Source: Butyrivibrio fibrisolvens (GTDB lineage: Bacteria; Bacillota; Clostridia; Lachnospirales; Lachnospiraceae). From it: a stretch of 64,000 nt of DNA. The notes beneath the pieces are model-generated. The model ran no database searches and had not been told where the DNA came from. It saw only the letters and a program-made list of their open reading frames with translations. A program made the position numbers and the translations under genes. This document shows, in pieces, positions 27,094 through 34,699 of this stretch. The stretch is taken from positions 744,001 through 808,000 of the forward strand of contig NZ_CP146963.1 in NCBI RefSeq assembly GCF_037113525.1. Reading direction: 5' to 3'. Position 1 is the first letter of the stretch. Each line of letters begins with the position of its first letter.

Positions 27094-27912
27094 ATGGTAG
27101 TACAACACAACATTACTGCAATGAACTCACAGAGACAGCTTGGTATCACAACAGATTTACAGGCAAAGTCTTCAGAAAAACTCTCATCCGGTTATAAAGT
27201 TAACCGTGCAGCAGATGATGCAGCAGGTCTTTCAATTTCCGAAAAGATGAGAAGACAGATCAGAGGTCTTAATCAGGCATCTGACAACGCACAGGATGGT
27301 ATATCTGCAGTACAGACAGCTGAAGGTGCTCTTCAGGAAGTACAGGATATGCTTCAGCGTATGAACCAGTTGGCAGTTAAGGCTTCTAATGACACTCTTA
27401 CTTCTGACGATAGAGGATACATCCAGCTTGAAGTTAACAAGCTCGTATCTGAGATCGATCGTACAGCATCAACAACTCAGTTCAATAACCAGAACCTTCT
27501 CGACGGTACTTTCACATCTAAGAATCTTCAGGTTGGTACTGAGAATATGACAAAGAGCCGTATAAATGTATCTATCGGTTCTATGGGTGCACATTCACTT
27601 GGTGTTAGTGGACTTAGCGTTAGTACAAGTTCAACAGCTCAGAAAGCAATTTCTGAGGTTAAGGATGCTATCCAGTCAATCTCAACAATGAGATCTGATC
27701 TTGGTGCTACTCAGAACAGACTTGAGCACACAATCAAAAACCTTGACAATATCGCAGAGAATACAACAGCAGCTGAATCCCAGATTCGTGATACAGATAT
27801 GGCTGAAGAGATGGTTAAGTATTCGAATAATAACATCCTCGCTCAGGCAGGTCAGTCAATGCTTGCACAGGCTAACCAGTCTAACCAGGGCGTTCTTTCA
27901 ATCCTTGGCTAA
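27094..27912 (+). CDS. hag: Flagellin 1
   Basis: This is a 272-residue filament subunit. It is short and consists of only the D0/D1 core: the N-terminal flagellin domain from VVQHNITAMNSQRQLG to about residue 140, a brief central region, and the C-terminal domain with AESQIRDTDMAEEMV and a final SNQGVLSILG. No outer D2/D3 domain is present, so glycans would sit on exposed Ser/Thr of the short central region (for example around 170-185). It contains no Cys. It has a strong AGGAGG site, its own sigma-28 promoter and terminator. The paralogue at 28324 shares almost the whole sequence apart from the centre. Confidence 0.97.
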   Translation: MVVQHNITAMNSQRQLGITTDLQAKSSEKLSSGYKVNRAADDAAGLSISEKMRRQIRGLNQASDNAQDGISAVQTAEGALQEVQDMLQRMNQLAVKASNDTLTSDDRGYIQLEVNKLVSEIDRTASTTQFNNQNLLDGTFTSKNLQVGTENMTKSRINVSIGSMGAHSLGVSGLSVSTSSTAQKAISEVKDAIQSISTMRSDLGATQNRLEHTIKNLDNIAENTTAAESQIRDTDMAEEMVKYSNNNILAQAGQSMLAQANQSNQGVLSILG

Positions 27913-27971
27913 TCTTCAAAATGATGGTAAATCTGTAATATTAAGTGTGAATAATTGCAACTACCAAAAGG

Positions 27972-28003
27972 AGCCCCGGAAACATCACCGGGGCTTCTTT
28001 CTG
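27972..28003 (+). terminator. Rho-independent terminator after flagellin 1
   Basis: AGCCCCGG (27972-27979) pairs with CCGGGGCT (27988-27995), followed by TCTTTCT. It is a strong GC stem that separates the two flagellin units. Confidence 0.85.
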
Positions 28004-28045
28004 CGTAGAAATATGATTGAGATAAATAAATCTTGTCAGAAATTC

Positions 28046-28072
28046 TAAAGTTTTAAATTATAATGTCGATAA
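28046..28072 (+). promoter_or_regulatory. Sigma-28 promoter upstream of flagellin 2
   Basis: TAAA (28046-28049), 15 bases, GTCGATAA (28065-28072), the same -10 as for flagellin 1. It lies about 250 bases before the gene and immediately ahead of a strong hairpin. Confidence 0.85.
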
Positions 28073-28089
28073 ATATAGTGTAAAGAGAA

Positions 28090-28116
28090 AGATCCAGGTG
28101 ATAATCACCTGGATCT
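28090..28116 (+). terminator. Strong hairpin just after the distal flagellin 2 promoter (possible attenuator)
   Basis: A twelve-base stem, AGATCCAGGTGA (28090-28101) with TCACCTGGATCT (28105-28116), closes a three-base loop. It would form about 12 bases into the transcript. The bases after it, ATAATTTTG, are only partly T-rich. It may be a weak terminator, an attenuator, or a 5' stabilising hairpin. Apart from the features listed, the 27913-28323 gap shows nothing I can support. Confidence 0.55.
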
Positions 28117-28181
28117 ATAATTTTGTCATAATATTATACTCTTAAATTAAACAAAAATCAAGAATTTTATTAGTATATCTA

Positions 28182-28208
28182 TTAAGTTTTCTCTTGCTCT
28201 ACCGATAT
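28182..28208 (+). promoter_or_regulatory. Weaker sigma-28-like promoter proximal to flagellin 2
   Basis: TTAA (28182-28185), 15 bases, ACCGATAT (28201-28208). The spacing is exact and the -10 matches six of eight. A start near 28215 would give a leader of about 110 bases, like that of flagellin 1. Confidence 0.4.
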
Positions 28209-28287
28209 AAAGAGTGTAAGAAAGTTTCAGCCTTGGAAAGGAATCCGCAAAGTAGGCTACATAAATTCAAGAAAAGGAGAGTGGCAG

Positions 28288-28315
28288 CAGGGAAGCGGGC
28301 CCCGATTCAAGGAGG
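28288..28315 (+). promoter_or_regulatory. Predicted CsrA sites in the flagellin 2 leader
   Basis: CAGGGAAG (28288-28295) and CAAGGAGG (28308-28315, containing the ribosome site) both fit CANGGANG. The upstream site lacks the long stem seen for flagellin 1, so support is weaker. Confidence 0.45.
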
Positions 28316-28323
28316 AAATTAAT

Positions 28324-29142
28324 ATGGTAGTACAACACAACATAACCGCAATGAACGCTCAGAGACAGCTTGGTATTACAACAGACAATCAAGCGAAGTC
28401 TTCAGAAAAACTCTCATCAGGTTACAAGATCAATCGTGCAGCTGATGATGCAGCAGGTCTTTCAATTTCCGAAAAAATGAGAAGACAGATCAGAGGCCTT
28501 TCACAGGCATCTGATAACGCACAGGATGGAATCTCCTGCGTACAGATTGCAGAAGGCGCGCTTCAGGAAGTTCAGGATATGCTTCAGCGTATGAACGAAC
28601 TTGCAGTTAAGGCTGCGAACGATACTCTTACAACAGATGATAGAGGATACATTCAGCAAGAAGTAAATGCACTTGTATCTGAAATCAATAGAACAGCATC
28701 AACAACAGAATTCAATAACCAGACACTTCTTGACGGAACATTCACAGGTAAGAATCTCCAAGTGGGTTCCGAAAACCTTACTGATAGTAGAATATTAATC
28801 TCCATCTGCTCGCTTGGTGCAGCAGGCATTGGTGTAAGTGGACTTAGCGTATCAATAAATTCCACAGCAGATCAGGCAATCAGCGTAGTTAAAGCAGCTA
28901 TCGTATCTATCTCCAGTATGAGATCTGATCTCGGTGCTCTCCAGAACAGACTTGAACATACTATAAAGAATCTCGATAATATTACAGAGAATACATCAGC
29001 AGCAGAATCCCAGATTCGTGATACAGATATGGCAGAAGAGATGGTTAGATATTCAAATAATAACATCCTTGCTCAGGCAGGCCAGTCAATGCTTGCTCAG
29101 GCTAATCAGACAAACCAGGGTGTGTTATCACTTCTGCAGTAA
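28324..29142 (+). CDS. Flagellin 2, containing two cysteines
   Basis: This 272-residue flagellin is a close paralogue of flagellin 1, with the same D0/D1-only architecture, the same start VVQHNITAMN and the same RDTDMAEEMV block near the C-terminus. Differences concentrate in the centre. Unlike its twin it has Cys at positions 72 (within DGISCVQIAEG) and 162 (within ILISICSLG). Cysteine is rare in flagellins, which travel unfolded through the export channel. It has an AGGAGG site, upstream sigma-28 promoters and its own terminator. It could be a minor or conditionally used filament subunit. Confidence 0.95.
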   Translation: MVVQHNITAMNAQRQLGITTDNQAKSSEKLSSGYKINRAADDAAGLSISEKMRRQIRGLSQASDNAQDGISCVQIAEGALQEVQDMLQRMNELAVKAANDTLTTDDRGYIQQEVNALVSEINRTASTTEFNNQTLLDGTFTGKNLQVGSENLTDSRILISICSLGAAGIGVSGLSVSINSTADQAISVVKAAIVSISSMRSDLGALQNRLEHTIKNLDNITENTSAAESQIRDTDMAEEMVRYSNNNILAQAGQSMLAQANQTNQGVLSLLQ

Positions 29143-29179
29143 AAAATATACTAAATATGGTATAATATATACAAACAGG

Positions 29180-29208
29180 AAATCCGGCAGTTCACCTGCC
29201 GGATTTTC
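29180..29208 (+). terminator. Rho-independent terminator after flagellin 2
   Basis: AAATCCGGCAG (29180-29190) pairs with CTGCCGGATTT (29196-29206) around TTCAC, followed by T-rich sequence. It is 38 bases past the stop. Confidence 0.88.
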
Positions 29209-29266
29209 TAAAGTGACGTTTATTATTTTTTGTATTCTGATTACGTCATGGAGGAAATATATCTGT

Positions 29267-30235
29267 ATGAAAAACATCTTGATAGTGGTACCTGCAGGAC
29301 TTGCGACGGGTGGGACGGAATTATTACATCAGCTTTGTAGTTGCCTTAATGATAATAATATTGAAGCAATGATAGGTTATTGTATTAGTGATATACATGG
29401 TAATATACGGTGGTGTGGCCAAAAAGAAGTCACAAAAGGCTACGAAAACTATAATATAAAAATAATAGATACTAAAAAGTATGTCATAACTGAAAATGAT
29501 GTCCTTGTTATTCCTGAAACGGCATTAGAGATGTTACCTTTGTTGGAGAATAATCTTACTTTTATTTGGTGGCTTAGTGTTGATAATTATTTAAAATGCA
29601 TGAGAAAGGACTTTATAAATTTTGCACCGATAAAATTTAAGGATAGGCCCAATGTTATCCACCTTGTACAGTCATGGTATGCTTACAGATTTCTTGTAAA
29701 ATCGGTTGGAATTAACGAGAACAAGATTTACTGGCTTTCTGATTATATAAGTGATTCCTTTTTTGAGAAGCCGTTTGAAATATCCGTCAAAAAAAATCAA
29801 ATAGCTTATAATCCTGCCAAGGGATATGAAAATATAAAAAAACTAATTGAAGATACACCTGATATCAGTTGGGTTCCGCTTGTAAATATGACACATTTAC
29901 AAGTTTGTGATACTTTACGTATGTCGAAAATTTATATTGATTTTGGTAATCATCCAGGCAAGGACAGAATACCAAGGGAAGCAGCGATTAGTGGGTGCTG
30001 TGTTATAACAAACAGATTAGGGGCAGCAGATTATTATGAGGATGTTCCTATATCAAATGAATATAAATTCGCAGATATAATAGAGTCTGAAGCAGAGATA
30101 ATAAATCTTATTAAAGATATATTCGATAATTATGAAATTCATTTGAAAGATTTTGATTATTACAGACAGAAAATCAGTCAGGAAAAGGGTGAATTTATTG
30201 TTGATGCAACACAGACTTTCAGACAATTTATTTAA
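29267..30235 (+). CDS. GT-B type glycosyltransferase-like protein
   Basis: The 322-residue product has a GT-B layout. The N-terminal Rossmann half starts ILIVVPAGLATGGTELLHQL, with an FIWWLSVDNY segment. The C-terminal half has YIDFGNHPGKDRIPREAAISGCCVITNRLGAA in outline, where the P-R-E-A-A and G-C-C elements mark the nucleotide-sugar site of this group of surface-glycan transferases. It is the first gene after the flagellins in the long rightward island. ATG 29267 is preferred, with GGAGG twelve bases upstream, a slightly long spacing. A longer frame upstream runs through flagellin 2 and is not credible. Confidence 0.75.
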   Translation: MKNILIVVPAGLATGGTELLHQLCSCLNDNNIEAMIGYCISDIHGNIRWCGQKEVTKGYENYNIKIIDTKKYVITENDVLVIPETALEMLPLLENNLTFIWWLSVDNYLKCMRKDFINFAPIKFKDRPNVIHLVQSWYAYRFLVKSVGINENKIYWLSDYISDSFFEKPFEISVKKNQIAYNPAKGYENIKKLIEDTPDISWVPLVNMTHLQVCDTLRMSKIYIDFGNHPGKDRIPREAAISGCCVITNRLGAADYYEDVPISNEYKFADIIESEAEIINLIKDIFDNYEIHLKDFDYYRQKISQEKGEFIVDATQTFRQFI

Positions 30236-30312
30236 GAATAAGATTGGAAAGTAGTGCTTTTCAAGTGAAAAATTTGGGTTGTGAATTCATTGATATGGAA
30301 AGGAATCTACAT

Positions 30313-31389
30313 ATGAAATATTCGCTTTGTGATGATTTCTTAAATTCGCAGAAGGTAATGTTTCCTTTTGGAAAATATCTTGCTGATTACAGAGAAGGGA
30401 AAAATGATTTTGTACCCTGGTCCGTTGAGATACATCCTACTGCAAGGTGTAACCATAACTGTATTCACTGCTCCTATAAGGAGAGAAATGAAAGTCGTTG
30501 TCACATGGACAAAGCTGTGTTTGATAAGCTCATAGATTCCATTATCAAGATGAAAGTTAAAGGTGTATATTTCTCAGGTGGTGGAGAACCCTGTATATAT
30601 GAAGGACTATCTGATGCAGTAGTAAGGCTCTATGAAAACGGTGTTGAATCAGCTCTTGTTTCAAATGGATCAATGATCGAATCTTCAGGGATATTCGATA
30701 TTGCTGATCATTTTAATTATATTGCATTATCTGTACCAAGCTGCAGTGAAGATCTTTTTAAGAAGATTACCGGAACTGAAAATATGTCTAAAGTTTTGGC
30801 GCTTCCATCCAAGATCAAGGACAGATTTGGTGATAAGTCACCTGTAGTAGGTTCCAGAGTAGTTGTTACGAATCTTATTGTGGACGAAGTTCCGCATATA
30901 TTGCAGACGCTCAAAGACAGACAGTTTGATTATGCTATATTCAAGATCGTAAGAGACTATGAAGACAGAGGCCTTGGAGTTTCAGAAGAAAAGGCAGCAG
31001 AACTTGATTCTGTCATTCAAAAGTTATCAGAAGAAGGCAAGATAGATCATAATTTTACTAACCTTGACAGAGTTTTTCATTATAGAAAACCATATACGAA
31101 ATCTAAGATATGCCATATAAATCAGATGGGACTCCTTGCAGCAGTAACTCCTGAAGGAGATGTATACCCTAATATTTCAGAGATAGGTAAAGAGGAATTC
31201 CTTGTTGGAAATATTTATGAGAACTCATTTGAAGAAATATGGCACAGTAAAAGACACGATGAGGTTAAAGCTACTTCCAATAAGAGATGGAGCTGCGGAG
31301 ACTGTAAGGACTGTAGAGCGATAAGCTATAACATGATCATGGAAGAACTGCTTTCAAAGCTTCCTGTAGAAATGGATTCGTTTATTTAA
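30313..31389 (+). CDS. Radical SAM protein with SPASM-like C-terminus
   Basis: The 358-residue product has the CxxxCxxC cluster motif (Cys 46, 50, 53 in CNHNCIHC) and the GGGEP SAM-binding turn near residue 95. Its C-terminal Cys-rich region (ICHINQMG, then CGDCKDC) can hold an auxiliary iron-sulfur cluster as in SPASM/twitch enzymes. The EEIWHSKR segment before the last Cys group is typical of SPASM proteins. Such enzymes make difficult radical changes to sugars, peptides or cofactors. In this island the target is probably a sugar or the flagellin itself. ATG 30313 has AAAGGA upstream. Longer starts exist at 30244 (TTG) and 30295. Confidence 0.82.
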   Translation: MKYSLCDDFLNSQKVMFPFGKYLADYREGKNDFVPWSVEIHPTARCNHNCIHCSYKERNESRCHMDKAVFDKLIDSIIKMKVKGVYFSGGGEPCIYEGLSDAVVRLYENGVESALVSNGSMIESSGIFDIADHFNYIALSVPSCSEDLFKKITGTENMSKVLALPSKIKDRFGDKSPVVGSRVVVTNLIVDEVPHILQTLKDRQFDYAIFKIVRDYEDRGLGVSEEKAAELDSVIQKLSEEGKIDHNFTNLDRVFHYRKPYTKSKICHINQMGLLAAVTPEGDVYPNISEIGKEEFLVGNIYENSFEEIWHSKRHDEVKATSNKRWSCGDCKDCRAISYNMIMEELLSKLPVEMDSFI

Positions 31390-31451
31390 AAAATTTACTT
31401 TTAGTTAAAAGAATATAAACCTCTCGTTTCACTCGCAACACGAGGCTAAAT

Positions 31452-33083
31452 ATGACTATTGGTGCATACCTACTGGATCTGATTCAAGAAGCAGAGGATT
31501 CAAAATTTAATATGCTTATATTAGGGGAAGACTGCATCCAAGATGTAGCAATTGCAGGGCAGTTCTTTCCTTCTTGTGATGTCTATAGTGCAGAGCTTTC
31601 GGATGATGATTTAAAACAACTCATTAGTATGAAGATTTCTTTTGATTATATAGTTGTAACCTATCTGATTGATAAAGGCGAAAGCTGGAAGAAACTTTCT
31701 GAAGCCTCCTGCTTATTAAAATCCAAAGGTCAAATGATAATAGTCTGCCCTAATTCCAACAATATAGAGAAAATAGCTGACCTGATGATGAACAGAGTAA
31801 TTAGATCAGGAGCAGAAGTAAAAACGAATAAGGATTATAAAGCTAAAGAAGCGCTTACGGATGATTCCCTTATAGATATAGCTGATCACATCACGGAGCT
31901 TGGTTTTGTTATAGATAAGTTTGGTTTATTTGGAAATCCGATACAAGCTGATCTAAATAAAAAACTGCTTGTAAAAATGCTTGGAGATGATTATGAAGAC
32001 AGCATAAATGCACTATTTGTTCCGTATATAAGAATGATGCTTAAAAAGATAGATACATTCTTCGAAAGGGAGGATATTTTTCCTGATAAGAAAGATGGAC
32101 TTAGCGGATTCATAAATGAAGTAAATACATTCAATATGTATAATCTTGTCATTAGGAAAAACTATCAGGATCGATGCTTTTACATGAAGAATTTAGACCC
32201 TGTGAAGAAAGAAGTGCATTTTGGAAATAAAGCAAATGAAGTATTAAAAAATAAAATCTTGGAGGGAAGACCTTTTTGTGCACTTCGTTTAGGAAATACA
32301 GAAGGAATTTTAGTTGATAACTATATATCAAATATATTAGAAGATAAAAAAGAATATAGTGATTTTGCATTAGAGTATGCATTCAATGCATGTGGCTTTT
32401 TTGTACCTTCAGATGCTTCTCCGGAAATAATCATTGATTATATAGATCGTTTTGTTCAAGTACAGCTTGAGGGATTTAGAAATGCAGACATTATGATGAT
32501 GTGGGGCGCATGTAGAATGGAAGCTGTACTTGCAAATCATTTTGTTTTATCTTCCTGTGATAACATAGACTATTTTTCCCTTATTCCTTATGTGGATGGT
32601 TATGAGCCGTGGACATCGGCGCTTGCAGGGAAGAAAGTACTTGTTGTTACAAATGTTCCTGATTCAGTTGAATACCAATATAAGAGAAAAGATGAAATTA
32701 GTCCGTATAAAGAAAGCGTCCTTCCTGATTTTACACTGATTACATACAGGATGATGCAAACATGTCAGCAAGATAATAATAACTATGATTCGTGGTTTGA
32801 AGCTTTAGATAAGGTCACAAATGATATACTTGCAATTGATTTTGACATAGCTATTGTGGGAGCAGGCTTTTACGGCGTTCCAATTTGCGATGCTATTAAA
32901 AAATCCGGAAGATCTGCAATAGAAATGTGTGGTCTTACATCATTTATATTTGGAGTTGCAGGTAAGCGCTTTATTAAAGATGAAAAAGACTTTTATAGCC
33001 AGTATATGACAGATGCTTGGATAAGACCTTTTGATGAAAAACCATCCTGGTATACTCAGGTTGAGGGCGGGTGTTATTGGTAG
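31452..33083 (+). CDS. Two-domain protein: methyltransferase-like Rossmann domain plus GT-D-like domain
   Basis: The 543-residue protein seems to have two parts. Residues 1 to about 190 look like a degenerate SAM-methyltransferase Rossmann fold, with LILGED at strand 1, YIVVTYLID, and a SKGQMIIVCPNS block, but without the canonical GxGxG. From about residue 255 the protein resembles the DUF1792/GT-D glycosyltransferase fold: CALRLGNTEG in place of the usual R-x-G-D-G-E, a MMWGACRME block, IAIVGAGFYGVPI, and SFIFGVAGKRF near the end. GT-D enzymes act on glycan acceptors of glycosylated surface proteins. The assignment rests on motif order and is moderate. It follows the radical SAM gene. Confidence 0.6.
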   Translation: MTIGAYLLDLIQEAEDSKFNMLILGEDCIQDVAIAGQFFPSCDVYSAELSDDDLKQLISMKISFDYIVVTYLIDKGESWKKLSEASCLLKSKGQMIIVCPNSNNIEKIADLMMNRVIRSGAEVKTNKDYKAKEALTDDSLIDIADHITELGFVIDKFGLFGNPIQADLNKKLLVKMLGDDYEDSINALFVPYIRMMLKKIDTFFEREDIFPDKKDGLSGFINEVNTFNMYNLVIRKNYQDRCFYMKNLDPVKKEVHFGNKANEVLKNKILEGRPFCALRLGNTEGILVDNYISNILEDKKEYSDFALEYAFNACGFFVPSDASPEIIIDYIDRFVQVQLEGFRNADIMMMWGACRMEAVLANHFVLSSCDNIDYFSLIPYVDGYEPWTSALAGKKVLVVTNVPDSVEYQYKRKDEISPYKESVLPDFTLITYRMMQTCQQDNNNYDSWFEALDKVTNDILAIDFDIAIVGAGFYGVPICDAIKKSGRSAIEMCGLTSFIFGVAGKRFIKDEKDFYSQYMTDAWIRPFDEKPSWYTQVEGGCYW

Positions 33084-33142
33084 ATTTTTTATTAGATTAG
33101 TCTGCGATTAAAAACTATTTAACTATGGAGAATAGTAAGTTT

Positions 33143-34591
33143 ATGAAACAGAATAAGCAGGATGATATGCAGCAAATAATAGATAATATTGAGGATAAGA
33201 AAGATTGTGTGCTAGCATTGTCTTTTTTGACAAATAAGCTATGCAAATCGAAATACTTTATTATGCTTGTAGATTATATAACTAAAAATAAAAATTCTTT
33301 TTCTTTAGAAACACAATTTTTTCTTTATCAGCAGATATTATTGCTGAAATTCAAATATGACTATGCGTATAGCGACGATTATCAGCAAAAGATAGATTTG
33401 TTATTATATGACATTCTCGAAAACTATAGGAAAAAATTTCAACAATATGATCATCAAATATCTAAGAATCAAATCCGTAAAGATTTTATTATCGTTGTGA
33501 CTGATCAATTTTTAGGCCGAGGTCATGCGCCTACAAGCCTTGCAATGCAGTGGTGTGATGAACTGGTAAAAAATGGGAAAAGAGTTCTTTTAATAAATAC
33601 TGCTGAAAACTGCACACCGATAGGAATAATACCTTTTGGAGAAGGTGTAGGCATAGGAAATTATATTTCTGAGTATACTGAGTGTGACACAATGAATGTT
33701 GGAAGTAGGAGGGTTCCTTTTTTTCAATGCGATCAGATAATGCCAAACGATAATGTTCTTGAAATGTTACTTTCATTAGTAGAAAAAGAACGTCCTGAAA
33801 TGATAATTTCTCTTGGGGATATTATTTTTTCTGATTTGGCGAATAGAATGGTTCCGGTATATACGGTTGCTCTTGGCTATGCAATGCCAAGAACATTTAC
33901 AAAATATAGGATGCTTATAGGAAAGAAAAAATATGAGTCAGATAATCTTTTTTTAGAGCATTTTGGATTTAGTGCTAATTCGGTTATTGAAACAGATTTT
34001 ACTTTTTCGATTCCCGAACAAAATGAAATACATACAAGAGAAGAATTTAACATAAGTGACAGTACATTTTGCCTGATGATTATTGGGAATAGACTTGAAT
34101 CTGACCTTACTGTTGAGTTTTTAGAGGCTTTGAATGAACTTTTGAAAGATCAAAGATTGTTTGCATTGTTTGTGGGAGATTTTGATTTTGAAAGTATCAT
34201 TTCATCATATGAGAACCTTCCAGGAAGAAGTAAGCATATAAAATATACAAGTGATTTACTATCTGTAATTGAACTTGGAGATTTATATATAAATCCTAAG
34301 AGACTTGGAGGGGGCACTTCGGCGATTTATGCTCTAAAAAAAGGAAAACCGGTAATTACAGTAGATTATGGAGATGTGGCCTTTAATGTTGGCGAAGAAT
34401 TTTGTGTCCAGGATTATGCAGAAATGCAAAAACAAGTGATACGATACTTGGAGGATTCACCATTTTATAAAAAAATGTCTGAGCAAGCAATCAAAAAAGC
34501 TAAGCAATTAACAGAACAAGATATGGCTCTTTATAAACAGGTAGTAGAAATAGAAAGGCGAGAAGATTTAAATCATTTAGCTTCTTTATGA
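33143..34591 (+). CDS. GT4-like glycosyltransferase, tandem copy A
   Basis: The 482-residue protein has a helical N-terminal region of about 110 residues. A GT-B core follows, starting DFIIVVTDQFLGRGHAPTSLA and then KRVLLINTAE. The C-terminal nucleotide-sugar site is YINPKRLGGGTSAIYALKKGKPVI. The same plan, including VVxTDQ, LLINTxE and NPxRLGGGTSA, recurs in the next gene, so the two are tandem paralogues. The region is distinctly AT-rich. ATG 33143 has GGAGAA ten bases upstream. ATG 33125 is in frame but lacks a site. The donor and acceptor are unknown. Confidence 0.75.
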   Translation: MKQNKQDDMQQIIDNIEDKKDCVLALSFLTNKLCKSKYFIMLVDYITKNKNSFSLETQFFLYQQILLLKFKYDYAYSDDYQQKIDLLLYDILENYRKKFQQYDHQISKNQIRKDFIIVVTDQFLGRGHAPTSLAMQWCDELVKNGKRVLLINTAENCTPIGIIPFGEGVGIGNYISEYTECDTMNVGSRRVPFFQCDQIMPNDNVLEMLLSLVEKERPEMIISLGDIIFSDLANRMVPVYTVALGYAMPRTFTKYRMLIGKKKYESDNLFLEHFGFSANSVIETDFTFSIPEQNEIHTREEFNISDSTFCLMIIGNRLESDLTVEFLEALNELLKDQRLFALFVGDFDFESIISSYENLPGRSKHIKYTSDLLSVIELGDLYINPKRLGGGTSAIYALKKGKPVITVDYGDVAFNVGEEFCVQDYAEMQKQVIRYLEDSPFYKKMSEQAIKKAKQLTEQDMALYKQVVEIERREDLNHLASL

Positions 34592-34609
34592 TAATGCGTT
34601 TTATAGTGA

Positions 34610-34647
34610 ATTGTAAAACATTATTGAGATTAATGATGTTTTACAAT
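34610..34647. repeat. Perfect 12-base inverted repeat between the tandem GT genes
   Basis: ATTGTAAAACAT (34610-34621) and ATGTTTTACAAT (34636-34647) flank a 14-base loop. No T-run follows, so it is not a standard terminator. It could be a protein-binding site or an mRNA processing hairpin. Confidence 0.7.
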
Positions 34648-34699
34648 AGTAAATATTAGAGACGCATGTGAGTATTATCATTTGATCGAGAGGTAATAT

